NCBI GenBank assembly: GCA_025093985.1
Contig: JACAAK010000003.1
Span: forward strand, 2,294,001 to 2,358,000
Source: Calvatia gigantea
Taxonomy: Eukaryota > Basidiomycota > Agaricomycetes > Agaricales > Lycoperdaceae
Reading direction: 5' to 3'
Length of the DNA: 64,000 nucleotides
Made by a program: the position numbers and the translations under genes. Of this stretch, positions 10,836 to 22,991 are shown piece after piece. Each line of letters starts with the position of its first letter. The first letter of the stretch is position 1. The notes beneath the pieces are model-generated. The model had not been told where the DNA came from. It did not search any database and saw nothing but the letters and a program-made list of their open reading frames with translations.

Positions 10836-11257
10836 ATTGGGGGGAGTTGTGGTCGGAAGACAAACGATGGCTTAAGAGATAGCGAGCACAAGTGTGGAAT
10901 CCTCCAGAAACTTTCACTCATCCGAATCAGGCAATTCAGCCCGAGTCCTCTCTCCGGGCCATCGGAGGAGATCCCGGAGCGATAACGTAAGCAGCAGTCC
11001 CTGTTTGGCGGTGAAAGCGGCTGTCAATTTTGTCAGGTTCGTTGTCCACGACAGACAGCCCTTTGATTTTCGCTTCCACGAATGTGGTGGGTTATTGTTG
11101 TCCTTCCTGTTTCTCTGCTCTTAATCGTCGACTTTTTATGATTAGGTGCACGCGATGGTTTCTTCCCCTGCTTCTCCTCCCCCTTCCGACCGCGCCGCCA
11201 TATTTTCTTGTTCTCTTCCTCTTGTCCCTTACGATGCATGCTAAGCCATGGTAAGCC

Positions 11258-11956
11258 ATGTTTGATTCTCCGATCTTCACTGTGCTCAAGCTCCAACTCA
11301 GTTTTTATTGCATCATCCTTCTCACTACCCTCTTCATTTCTTCTTGTTACTGGCAGCCCTTCCCGCTCGACACACCACTTTCCACACCATGGTCGGAAAA
11401 TATCTCAACATTTGCGGATGCCCTCAACGCAACGCTCTCCACCAACTATTCCTTGCCTCACCCTACAGTTATTCGTGCGGTTGATCGATGCTGGTGCGAT
11501 CTGACGAGTGGTTCCTTTTTTGAGCCCTTCAATGTGTCGCATTGGGAACATCTCAGTGTGGAGCGCCTCAAAGATAGTTTGGAGAAGAAGCAGAAGGCTT
11601 CAGACCCTCCACCGGACAAGTTGGCGGAACTGGACGGCAATTTTGAGAGCGCACTACACCCCCGAGCTAACGAAAGTGGGGCTTCCTCGGCTGTATGGGA
11701 TATGCTGAAGGCCCTCAGCCCCGGGTTTTATGACTCTTTTTCTAACTATATGTCCTTCTCTGAGGTGGTCTCGGATGGTACTGTACCGTCAGATCATTCA
11801 GCGTCATCTTTGCCTTCTTTTACGTCCTCGGCATCAGAGGTGCAGAGCATGCGTCCTGCCACACAGGACAACGCGCTTTCCCTCCCTCTAATACGGAAAG
11901 AATATAACTTCCGACCTTATGGATTCAATATGGTGTTGGATTTCGGCTGGTTATAA
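11258..11956 (+). CDS. Uncharacterised protein with N-terminal signal anchor
   Basis: An uninterrupted frame of 232 codons. The N-terminus has one hydrophobic segment (LQLSFYCIILLTTLFISSCYW), probably a signal anchor or signal peptide. A predicted extracellular or lumenal part follows with several N-glycosylation sequons (NIS, NAT, NYS, NVS, NES) and a short charged helix (LSVERLKDSLEKKQK). The tail is Ser-rich and ends with an aromatic/hydrophobic patch (FRPYGFNMVLDFGWL). I recognise no domain. The start is uncertain: an alternative uses ATG at 11234 and splices a 51-nt intron (GTAAGC...CTCAG, 11251-11301) onto the same hydrophobic segment. Confidence 0.6.
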   Translation: MFDSPIFTVLKLQLSFYCIILLTTLFISSCYWQPFPLDTPLSTPWSENISTFADALNATLSTNYSLPHPTVIRAVDRCWCDLTSGSFFEPFNVSHWEHLSVERLKDSLEKKQKASDPPPDKLAELDGNFESALHPRANESGASSAVWDMLKALSPGFYDSFSNYMSFSEVVSDGTVPSDHSASSLPSFTSSASEVQSMRPATQDNALSLPLIRKEYNFRPYGFNMVLDFGWL

Positions 11957-12251
11957 CGACAGCAATCGAAAATTATGTGAATGTGAATGGGGGGCGTATG
12001 TAGGTGGGCCTAGACAATTATCTTAACCATGTACTGTAGCATAGAAGATTTGCGTACAATAATTTGATCTGCTACATCGGGAGTAGGTACCTTTGGTACT
12101 TGGATCCTCGTGGGAAATGCGCGCATCATCGAACAGAAACTGCATTCGCCGCACTCGGAAGGCCCAACCGTTTCGGCAATTCTCTGGGGCAGTTTACTAC
12201 TCTGTCACGCTCTCTCTGTCCTCCGCAACGCCCTCACCTTTGCAGTGAGCA

Positions 12252-14840
12252 ATGGGCTCCGAGTTTGGTGAGAAGGGTAAACGGCCAAAGGTGTCTCAAC
12301 GGCAGCCTGAGGACTCCCAGGTATCCGACTCGACGGGACCTACCAGACTAGAGCTTCTCCAGAAAACCTTCCTCGCGCCCTTCAATCACAAAAAAACAGA
12401 TTCAACTCGCATTCTGTCAGATTGTTCGTGGGCTCTTAAATCTGTTCCTATGTGCTGACTCCCTCAACATTTCACGTCTGGAAACAGTGGCTCCCGTGAT
12501 AATGACTCCGCGTATGATAAATCCTGCGGCAACTGTATCCTCTCGGCCGCGTGCATCTGTTGGTGCTTCAAATCCTGGAATGGATTTTGCGACACTTGGT
12601 CGGGCTCCCATGCGGCTTGGTTTTGGTCCCTCGCGCCGGGTGACCTCGCGCGAATTGCAGATAGTCGAAGCGACGGATGAGCTATTAGAGGCGGAGGTTC
12701 CGGAACCTGAAGGTGTAGCGTCGAACATTAGCCTCTTGCGTGGATTCGAGGCTACGATTCCGAGCGCAGACAAGGGTCGGACACGACGGCGACAGATGCG
12801 GCACGTTGAGACACCTAAACTTGGGCTGAAGAAATTGGGGATGAGCGCAAGAGGCATGATGGTTGAGGACGAGGAACATGAAATTCAGAGTGTGGCAAGC
12901 GAAGAAGATATTGTGGTTGTTGCCGGAAAGGGTTCGAAACATCGGAAGGGTAGGGAGAGCCTCAGCACAGCTAAACGGTTAGGGAAAGAAGAATTGATGC
13001 GGCAGCAGGAAGAAATTGCGCGGGACAAGGAGAATCTACATGTTCGACGGGTACGGAGTTGTCGCTTCGTTCTCTGATTTCGCTTACCCCGAACAGTCTC
13101 TTATCAATAATGAGATAGAGGAGATTACAAACAAAATAGCTGCATTAGATGGCATACGAGCCAAACTCGAACAAGATCTCCTCAATTTGCAAGAAGGTGA
13201 ACTTGAGTTAGATGATGAATGTGAGTATGTTTGGTTTGGGGCGTGGGTCGATGTGCTGACGCAGGTTTGAAGTGCAAGGCGTCAAAGAGAGGATGGAATT
13301 CGAGCAATCGGCAGGCAAAGCTGCTTCATCTGCGCAACCTATACATCTACCACATCCAACGCGACGCCGAAAAGGTGCAGAATCTATTTTCGAAGCTTTC
13401 TGATTGTTCACCAGAATTAGGTCCGGCGTTCCTTCCCTCAGAACACGAAGATCTTCCTCCCGGAGTCGCTTTTATGGTATGCTCGGGACACTTTCATACC
13501 GGATGCGCTCGTCCGTGCTCACAACTTGTTCAGACCCTTGAGAGTCATACGTCTCCCATTACTTCTCTCGATTTCTCGGAACCATATGGAACTCTCGTCA
13601 GCGCATCTCAGGAAGATGCCCAACCCCGTGTATGGGATCTCTTCTCTGGGACAGAAATCGGCAGATTACGAGGACATGTTGGAGGAGTAAAATCCATACA
13701 GGTGGAAGATCAGTTATGCTTGACGGGTGGTGAAGATGGTAATGTGCGTATTTGGGATCTCAGGCAAGTTGATGACGAGGCCTGGGAAAGGGGAGAGATA
13801 GTGAGTTTGAGTGACGTAGCAGAAGAAGAAGATGCTGAAGAGTTATTTGACCACCCTAATGGCATACGGAGTGGCAAGGGGGATGAAAGTGAGGGAGAGA
13901 GAGACGGTCCTTGTCTCAGGGTTCTAGAAGGGCACACGAAAGCTGTGACGGCCTTGTACTTCGAGGACGACTGCTTGGTACCGTCTTTAACTCCTTGTCG
14001 TATGGTTTTCTCATTGTGGGACTGCAGGTGACAGGAGCTTCCGATAAAACCCTCCGCCAATGGGATATGACAACGGGACAATGTGTTATGACTATGGACA
14101 TCCTATGGGCAATTTCGCATCCACCAAGGAACACTCCTGGCACACTACCCACTAATATGTTTTCTGGTGCCGCAGCAGCAGCAACAGGTTCTTTTTCTGT
14201 GCCTGCGCCACCGGCCGTAGATGGAGGTTGGGATCTGTACACTGATTTTGTAGGTGGTGTGCAGTTCTGGGGTTATGGTCTAATCAGCGGGAGTGGTGAC
14301 GGTGCGGTTAGGATGTGGGATAGTGAGTGTTTTCATCCGCGTGGCAAGAATGATTCTGATTAGCATGAAGTGCGAACTGGTCAAGCACATCGTACATTAC
14401 ATGGGCACACTGGCCCTGTAACCTGCCTGCAATTTGACGAGATCCACATTGGCAGCGGAAGTCTAGATAAGACCGTCCGGGTAAGTTCAGGATTTTCCAA
14501 ATGCCGGTGGTGTTCCAATTTTTTGTGCTAGATATGGGATCTTCGAACAGGGGGGGTGTTGGAAGTGGTCAAATACGACTACGCGGTTACAGCACTGCAG
14601 TTTGATTCTCGAAAAATTGCTACCGCTGCAGGTGAAAATGGCGTCAAGGTGTGTTCTAACTGGTAAAGTCCTTGTATACGTGTGGCTCAAGCCTGTATTC
14701 AGATCTATAACCGTACATCCATGCAACAATCGACTTTGGTCACCAACGGGCACACTCGACCCGTTGAAAGACTGCGATACATGGATCGATATCTTGTCAC
14801 TGGTGGCCGAGATTCTGTAGTCAAGATATGGTCTTTGTAG
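12252..14840 (+). CDS. MDV1: Mitochondrial division protein Mdv1/Caf4-type WD40 adaptor
   Basis: Mdv1/Caf4 link the outer-membrane protein Fis1 to the dynamin Dnm1 during mitochondrial fission. The layout fits: a long N-terminal region containing [17 protein letters not shown] and a charged stretch, a coiled coil ([28 protein letters not shown]), then a C-terminal seven-bladed WD40 propeller. Blades visible include [29 protein letters not shown]...[92 protein letters not shown], and a last blade ending [11 protein letters not shown]. Acidic and proline-rich inserts sit between blades, as in fungal orthologues. Several short introns interrupt it; exon edges in the N-terminal part are approximate. 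Confidence 0.88.
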
Positions 14841-15082
14841 ATACTACAATACAACTTGGTTAATATTATAGCTTTTCTGACAGCAGGCGGTCGTTGAGTC
14901 GATGATGCATGGATGAATTCGCCTAATATCTACCGAAGCTCAATTTCCAATCCTTCGTCACAAATTCGATTCCTCCGAGTTCCAACTTCCGTATTCCAAA
15001 TTGGGCAACAGAATGACCCTACAAAAACGACCACGTGACGGGTTGAACCACGCGTTGTCGTAATTATAGATCACTTGAATTC

Positions 15083-17365
15083 ATGGTGAGGAACTCATCC
15101 GTGACCTCACCAGCTCTCTTCTCCTCTATGCATCCCGCTGACTATGCCACTGCTAAAAGTTCCAAAGTTAGTCTTTTTATGAATATTTTCTGCCAGAAAC
15201 CAAGCTTCAAGGATCTCTCCAGGCAGGTAACATCATCCTGAGAAAGGGGAGAAGGCGGGATGGGGGGGATGTAATGCTAGACAGTGAAGAGGATAGGGAA
15301 CCGTTGGTATCACTCTTTTCGCGCTATTATCTGTTGCGTTAATGCTTACATTATTTAGCCAACAAGATTTTCAACTAAACGAAGTGATTGTAATATCCTC
15401 ATCTGACGAGGAAAAAGAGGAAGACGAGTGAATTTATATTGTATGCCGATGGGTTCGAGATTTACATCTGAACTTATTTTAGAGTTGAAGCCGCTCTTCA
15501 AGCAAAATCCCTGAACGTCGACTTACCCGGTAGTTGGCCGCTAGACTCGGAAGGCGAAGGGTTTGGCGAAACTTCGTAAGTTATATGTTTTACTGAAATA
15601 ACCTCACTGTTTCTGTTAGCTTTGGAAACAGTGTGAAGCTTTTAATGAGGACACCAAAGAGCGGGCGACGTTTTCCGGCGGCCCGTAGGATTATCCAGAG
15701 CTCCGACTCTGAAAACTATGAACCAGCGTCCCCAATTAGACCAGTCAAGAAGCAGTCTGTGGAGAAGCCCCCTGCGGAGGAAGTAATAGAACTCACAAGC
15801 TCGTCGGAAGACGAAATACAACGACGTCTATCTTATCTATCGGACCCAGCAAGGACGGGCCACGAAAAAGTGACCCAGGTCGATTTACTCCCCTATTTGA
15901 CGCAAGAGGATGAGGGTGCTGTTCTAATTTTGTAAGTCAAGTTATCAAATTCTGTTTTATGGATTCAGGTTGAGTATAACTTCTACAAGCGACGAGCCAA
16001 AGCGTGCAAGGGGACCTTTACGGGTTGCTACCACAAAACAGCCGTCTTCCCCACAGCAGGTGCAAGATACCACCGCGACTGAAAAGGCAGATGGTCCACC
16101 TCCCGCCTTTACAATCAAAACACACACATTAGGGAAATCTCCGAGCGCCAGTTTGCAAGCTCCCAGTGCGCTTAAAAGCCAGAATACTCCATGTCGCAAA
16201 TCAAACAAGCGAATAACCAAAAAAGCTCTTAAAGAGGCGGAACAAGCCAGGCGCGAGCAATACGCACAGGAACTCTTTCTAGCCTTGAATAGCACCGTAT
16301 TCAAGGGCGGTTTACCACAAGAAACCCAGCTTAAATGGAACAAAAGGCTACTGAGTACCGCTGGAAGAGCTAAATATCGTCGGTAAGGCTATCGCCTTGT
16401 TCTTTCTGGACGCAGCAGTTGAAGGAGTTGTTCACCTCCAAGATCGAGAGATGGCATTGAAAGTGCCGAAATCGAGTTGGCGACCAAGATATTGGATTGT
16501 GATGGTAAGTGCTGTCCAAGTGCTCATTCCACCGTTTAACGGTCCGTCCAGAGAGGATTCGGAATACCCTATCGCACGAAATGTGTCACCTTGCTACTTG
16601 GGTCATCGACAAGAAGCTTGATGAAAATCATGGAAAATTGTTCAAGTACTGGTGCGTTCAATAGACTTCAAAGATCACAGCTTAAAGATCATAGAGGTGA
16701 TTCGCATGGTTTACAGGGCCTCTAAAGTGACGCGAAAACGACCAGACATTGAGATTACGGTATTGAGCATTCCAATCGCATCTCCCTCTATTGGCGTCCC
16801 TAACCAGTGCGATAGACCAGGCATGACTATGAGATATCTTATCCTTACAGATGGCGTAAGTGGATGACCATGTTCTTGTGCCCCCAACTTTCTGACTGTT
16901 ATCACAAGAATGTCAGAAATGCCAAAAGATGTAAATCCTTATCCGCTGTTCAAAGTTCGATTACGCTTACCTTGAAGCTTTAGATATGGTCGCTATAGTA
17001 AATCCATTCGGCCGGATGAATGCGGTAGGTCAATGTTTGACCGGAAAGGTAGTCTGCTCTAATATTTTCACCTAGTCTGCGGAGCCTGTCGCGAAGGTCG
17101 CCTTTTCCCCTTGTTTACGGTGCGAAGCAGGACCCAGACACCCAAAATCGGCCGGCAAACTGCCGGAAAATCTCAAGGTGATATCCCCTTTTTTCCACCT
17201 TCTGGACGAGGCTTATGAGTCCTTCCAGACTCCCCGTGTTCCCTCCCCCGATCCGCCGAAGCGCCTGTGGGGCTTGCAAAAATTGAAGATGTCGCATACC
17301 TCTCTGATGTCGATGCTGATATCGAAGCATTAACGTTGACGATGGATACAACACATATTGCCTAA
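15083..17365 (+). CDS. GCNA-like SprT-family metalloprotease with SUMO-interaction motifs
   Basis: Proteins of the GCNA/Acrc and Spartan group are zinc proteases that clear DNA-protein crosslinks; GCNA is recruited by SUMO. The N-terminal half is disordered and acidic with SUMO-interaction motifs: EVIVISSSDEE (about 15386-15430), EEVIELTSSSEDE (about 15778) and a third, weaker one split by an intron (VLILLSITSTSDE). The SprT-like domain follows (LNSTVFKGGLP..TQLKWNKRL; IELATKILDCDERIRNTL). The catalytic HEMCH is at 16575-16589, with a third ligand in NHGKLFKYW. A zinc ribbon CQKC...CVCGAC follows, and the C-terminus ends DADIEALTLTMDTTHIA. Introns are many and short; one exon is only about 18 nt. 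The first exons are uncertain (ATG at 15083, 15128 or 15144). Confidence 0.8.
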
Positions 17366-17709
17366 TGCATCTAACAATACCTACATCGTATTTAGGGAAC
17401 TTCGATTTTTGCATTTCGGAGGTGGATGTATTGATAATCTAGTTGTAGTGGTACATATGGACAAACTACCCAACTCTACAATTAAAAATTCAAGATATCA
17501 ATACCACCTGACCAGGGAATCAAAGTAATCTTGTACGGCCTTTGGGGAGGAGGGGTGGTTTTGGTCCCCCAGACCCGATGGATAGTCACCCAGTAGATTG
17601 GTCAAGTGTGCGAATACCTCAAGTTCTCCACAAGTACACCGAATACGTCCGTGGCTGTATCTCGCCGTCCTGGTACTGGTGTCTAGGTTTGGAGACAAAA
17701 ACGGAACAT

Positions 17710-19256
17710 TCATGGAACCAAGGATTGTTCTACCGGGTTACTTCCTTTGGCAATGTCAATGTTACTGCCGCCCGCAACCCCACCTCCGGCACTCCCTGAG
17801 CCCATATTCAGGAAAGCGTCCATGTCGGAAAGAGAGAATCCGGGTGCGTGATCGAACTCGGTTAAATCTCCGAGGTCTCCAAGACTTGCCATGTCGAATG
17901 AGTGGCCGGTTCCGGGAAGGCTCGTGGTGTGTTCGAGCGGGTGAGAGGTGTTCAGATGTTGGGGAAAACCGGTAGCCAATAATGTGGCAGGCGAAGGCGC
18001 TTCGGCGGTTGTTGAGGAATCAGGGTTCCTGAGGTCCAAGGTCGTATCCATAGGGTTATTGGAGAGGGTAGTGAAAATATCATGGGCATTGAGGTTGATG
18101 AAGTCCGTAGCCCTCGTTGTTTTGTTCTCAGAACCCCCAGTTCCGGTTATCGCGAACATGTTATCAACTCCCGCAGGGAGATCGCTACGATTCGGAGCTT
18201 CTGGGTCATCACCGAACAGATCATTCATGTCCATATCCATGTCCATGTCCATGTCAAGGTCGAGTTCAATCGGTTTGTCAGATGAGTCACCGGCCGTCGG
18301 GTCAATGCCGGTTTTGATTTGGTGCTGGTTGTCGTTCCCTGTCAGCGTTAAATCTATGACAGGACGATCGACCGGGGCAGCGAACGCGGTCATGAATTCT
18401 TCTGGGAACTCGTTTGGCCCAATGGCGCGAGCGGATTTTGGGGCAAGGGTCACAGGAGATGCCAACCCACTTGAGTACATTCCCGAACCCTCTTCTGAAG
18501 TTATTCGCATTGACGAAGAAGATAGATCAAGCTTAGGAGGGACTGATGGGCGTTGGAGGGAGGAGATAGATATTGCTGAAGGACGACGAGCGTTCATCTG
18601 CCCAGCACCAGGATGCGTTGGTGAGTTTCTAGGATTCGTTTGAAGGAATTCTGTGGTGCTGGGTGGAGCAGGCTCAGTAAATTGGAAATCCTCAACAGGT
18701 TGAGTTTCTTGGGGAACTTCGTCCGATTTCTTCTGTGCCTCCGCCTCAAGTCGGATTGCCTCTTGCCCCCTTTCTTCCCTTCGTAAATTGCGCTGCAGGA
18801 CAGCAATGGCTCGCAGCTGATTTGTCACGTTGGGATTCACAAATTCGAGAAGGTTAATACATACCAAATGAGATTCAATTGTGTCGCATAACTGATCGTA
18901 CTTCTCTAACTCGCGCCCCAAAGACGATGTGAGTGCGCGAGGTGGGGCATTGGCATATTTCGCGATACCTCTGGGAAGGAATGATAGTTCAGCCCGATGG
19001 AAGCAGACTCTAATTCAAAGCGCTAACAGACGGCGTGCATCGCCATAGAATGCGTATATCTGTCCCGTCTTCAGCATTGCATTCTGTGAAAGAAAAATCG
19101 TCAGGTTGTGGTATTGGCGAGTGAGAGTTCAGTGAGCATAACCTGTAAACATCGTGTAAGGCTCTCAACCTCTTGCTCTAATAAAGCGGGATGCGGAGGG
19201 GGTGGGGGCGGCATCGCTTTGGCGTCGTCTTCGATCTTTGTCGGCTGGTTATCCAT
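17710..19256 (-). CDS. Uncharacterised nuclear-like protein with acidic Asp/Met tract, possibly a Mediator-type subunit
   Basis: The N-terminus reads MDNQPTKIEDDAKAMPPPPPP followed by a conserved-looking helical region (LLEQEVESLTRCLQ, NAMLKTGQIYAFYGDARRL, ANAPPRALTSSLGRELEKYD, LCDTIESHLLRAIAVLQRNL) built from four exons. The rest is long, Ser/Pro/Thr-rich and disordered, with a DLDMDMDMDMDMNDLFGDDPE tract and many small acidic/hydrophobic patches that could act as activation segments. It ends SNPVEQSLVP. I do not recognise a named domain. The short helical head plus a disordered acidic tail resembles fungal Mediator tail subunits such as Med2, but this is a weak comparison, not an assignment. 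Confidence 0.65.
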
Positions 19257-19575
19257 GTTTAAAGTTTCGGTGGATGGGAGCTAGAGAATATCACACAATG
19301 CTCGCCCCAACGCGCCTCGCTCGGACCGGCTTGGCGCTACGACTTTGTGTTGCCGCTTTCGTGACATCAACCCCATCCATCCCCACTCCATGAGCAAAAC
19401 TAGATTTGTGAATTCGTTGTTGCCGCTTTGAAACGAGGCATTACAATAATATACAGCTCGCAACATCAGCAAGTACAGTTATTTCAGGTAAGGCCGGTAT
19501 CTTCGTTGCTTGCCATGGCTTAAATCAAGTACAGGTGGGCTATTATTGATTTAGAGGTGTCTTTGTTGGGAAGAT

Positions 19576-22500
19576 ATGGAACCCAGCGATATGCACAACA
19601 CATTAGATGGCGGCATAAATGGCGTACCACTCCCCGTATGTGACGCACTCCTGGACTGCCTGATACAGAGCTTACAGTCTATATGTTCTAGAGACGGATT
19701 CGTCATATCAACTGTCTACGGGTCTGTAACTTGACCCCGTTTCCTGTCCGGGACGCAGTGACATCGGCCCTCTCGCAGCCGGTCGAACCATCACAGTTGA
19801 ATACGCTGGGTCATTTATCTGACGACTTGGATTTGTCCTCAAGAAGGCGGACAAGAAAGTTGTCAGCAACCTCAACTAATACGAAGTCCAGTGGCTGGCG
19901 CGACGACGACGACGCTAGCTCCTTCTCCCTCGAGGCTCGTGGGCGGAAGAACTCGCACACCCGCGGAAGTTTGGTGAGTAGAAACTCGGAACACAATGCG
20001 AGCCCTCCTAGGGGTACCCCATATTCCACATGGTTCTACACAAACCATTCGCCGCCGCGGACGGGCGAACTCAGGAGCGTCATCCATGAGCGAACAAGCT
20101 AAAGCATCAAGTGTTTTCAACCAGGGAGTATCATTCCCAATGACGGGTTCATCTTTCTCGATGATTTTGCCCGACATCTCGCAACAAGGTCTCGAGAGCG
20201 TCATCGACTCCCGCCTCATAGAAACGTTCCTCACCGTCACTATCTTGCCAACTACCGCTGCGACCCCTGTCAAATCCCAACCTAAGAAAACACCAGCCCC
20301 CTCTCATGGATTAGGAGGCAGAAAGTCTTCCATGCGTCACACCCAAACCTCTTCCGTACCCTCATTACCACTCGGAACTCCTTCAAAGGACAGGACTGCC
20401 AATGGAACAACCAAATCCTTTCCTTCGAAGCTGAATTCGTCCCACTCGAGATCGTCGTCGAACCCTGCATGTCAACCGAACGACAACGAGGCGCAACCAT
20501 CATCATCATCATCATCATCTAATCAACGTTCCTTCGTTTCACTTGCTCTTGTCCCTGATTATCTCTCCCCCATTCATCGACCTTCGGTTAACCCCACATT
20601 CTCCGTTGACGCCCGACCCGGACAAGATTTCTTAGCTAGTTCTAATACGAATAGTGGTAAGTTGAAGGTGGAATTATGGGGTCGTACCAAGAACCTTTCC
20701 GTTAAGGTAGCAGGGAAAGCGGAGCCAGAAGAGTATGCGGGAATTGGCTGCAACTGCAGACTCCAGTTGGAGTATCATGGAGGATTGGGAGTTTTCTTTA
20801 GATGACCTTTTGCCACTGTCCCAGCAGGTGTGTCCTCTGATACTCGCGTAATGTCCAGAGTCTGACTGTTCGCAGATGCCTCCGCATACTTCGGATTTAC
20901 CTTCAAACACCCTTTTAGTGACCCTTAATCCCCCAGGGAAAACATACTACTTGCCTTCCATTCAAATGCCATCACCTCGTCCACGCTCCACAAGTCTGGG
21001 ATATTCCTCTGATCCTGAATATACCTCCAAGAGGGTCAAACGAGATGACCTTGCTCACGACTCGACTGTCTCTCCACTCGCTGAACCTCACGGAGGGGGA
21101 ACTGCAGATCCTCGACTGCGGTGCCACATGAACGTTGAGACCAGTACCCCAGAAGAATGCTTCACTCATTCCTACCCACAACTTTTTGAGTAGGTTTTTT
21201 TTTTTCATTTTTGTTGTTTGGAACACCTCAGAATGAACGCCTTAGGCTGGTCAATTTACAATCTTTGATACGAGACCATGAAATATCATTAGTGGATCTT
21301 GTTCAGAAGATAGACAAGCACCTTGAAGAAGATCCTATATTTTCTTTGGTATGTACCGCTATTATTGCGTAAAATCCTCTAGCCCTCTGTTTCTCTGTTG
21401 ACCGAAGCTTAAGTTGTTATTTGGTTCGACAGAGACGAGAGATATCCAAGCGCAAATATCAGATTGGAACTTTTCATACTGAATCAAAAATGGTTGTCGA
21501 AGAGACTGCAGCAAGTAAGCCGGCGTCTTAGAGAGTATACTTTGTCACCTCAATTCTGCGCAGGAAAGAAAGAGCTGGAGCATCGGCGAAAAAGGCTAGA
21601 GGAAAGGAAGCGGTCCTTAGTGTCCGCTAGAATACTCGAGGAGGCGAATATCTCGGATACCGCTGATCTTGTTCAGGAAGTGGAAGAAGAAAGGTTGGCC
21701 TTAACATCTGTCGTTCCTTGTTGATCTTAAACTCACATGTAACACAGGGAAAAACTTAGGGAGCTCCATATGAATCTTACCCACACGCGCGTCGGTCTCC
21801 TGTCAGCCCTGGCTTCAATATATCCCATCGAGCTTCACTCCCCCCCAGACTTATTATTCACCATCTTGGACGTTCCGCTCCCAATACCCTCAACACCGAC
21901 AGATCCAGCACCACCACTCTCCTTACCCAACCATCTTAGCGTTAATGAGGATGCGATTGCCACTAGCCTCGGATATGTGGCACAATTGTTGCAGCTGCTT
22001 GCGACTTACTTAGGAAAACCCTTAGTCTATCCGGTGACGTGCGTTGGTAGCCGGAGCTTTATTAAAGACGGCGTTTCTGCGATGGTGGGTCCCCGAATGT
22101 ATGTGCTATTTAGCCCCGTTCGTATCACACTCAGTGCTGATTGGTTTGGCAGGTTCCCCCTGTTCTCGAAAGGTGTGGATACCTATCGCTTTGAATATGG
22201 TGTTTTCCTCCTCAATAAGGATATTGAAATGGTGAACTCTGCGTAGTGCAGCTGCGTCTAAGGAACTCACGTTTTTACGAGTAGCTCATGGCTGATCGCG
22301 ACCTACGCGCGCTCGACATACGGCATACTCTCCCCAATCTAAAGAACTTGGTTCTCACCGTGACACATGGAGAAGTAGCACCAGTAATGTAAGTGACGGC
22401 GCGTCTCGGTAGCTTTGGGATGTTTGCACACAATTTCTGATAACAAATTTGTTCAGCCGCAGATCACTTCCTGATTCACCTCCATTGTCAATGCTAGAGT

Positions 22501-22991
22501 TGGCCTCTCCTGCGTTGGGAGAATCCTCTAGTGACAAAGGTTCGGTCACACCAAAGGCCAGGGAACTTGATCTTGAGCCACTCGAGGATCCTTCGACGCC
22601 TCCCGCAAGTAGATCCACAACACCAACAGTTGCGACGGTTGACGAGAAGAAACCACGCCCATTTCTTGGTCTCTCATTTTCAGACTTCTTGCGCGGACGG
22701 TATCCTTCAACAAGCCGGACGTCAATTAAGAACGTGCCTGGAGGGCTGGATGGGGGGCAGCCACTAACCAACGTGTCAGGTTCAAGTGAATCGGTTGAGG
22801 GTGGGGTGTTGGAAGCGCGCATTGGTCATGTTGAAGATAATGTCAAGCCGCTATCAACCGGGAGTCTTGAGCAAGTTCCGAACACAGGCCAACATGAGGG
22901 TAGAAGTAACGGACAAAAACACTTGCTCTCTGGGGACAAACTGGATGGACTGGCGGTGGAATCTGAGACGGCCCCTGTTCATGTTCACTAA
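19576..22991 (+). CDS. VPS38: Vps38/UVRAG-family subunit of PI3-kinase complex II
   Basis: Vps38/UVRAG pairs with Atg6/Beclin in the Vps34 complex that makes PI3P on endosomes. The first exon MEPSDMHNTLDGG..PLP is joined to RRIRHINCLRVCNLTPFPVRD. A Ser-rich stretch and a C2-like segment follow (LIETFLTVTILP; LKVELWG). A coiled coil comes next (LRREIS..; GKKELEHRRKRLEERKRSL; EKLRELHMNLTHTRVGLLSALASIYPIEL), then the diagnostic block YPVTCVGSRSFIKDGVS, MVGPRMFPLFSKGVD, YRFEYGVFLLNKDIE and LRALDIRHTLPNLKNL. The C-terminus is a long Ser/Pro-rich tail. A roughly 60-nt intron at about 20012-20071 joins two frames that otherwise hit stops. The family call rests mainly on the GSRS...MPLF..GV and LPNLKNL blocks. 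Confidence 0.85.
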
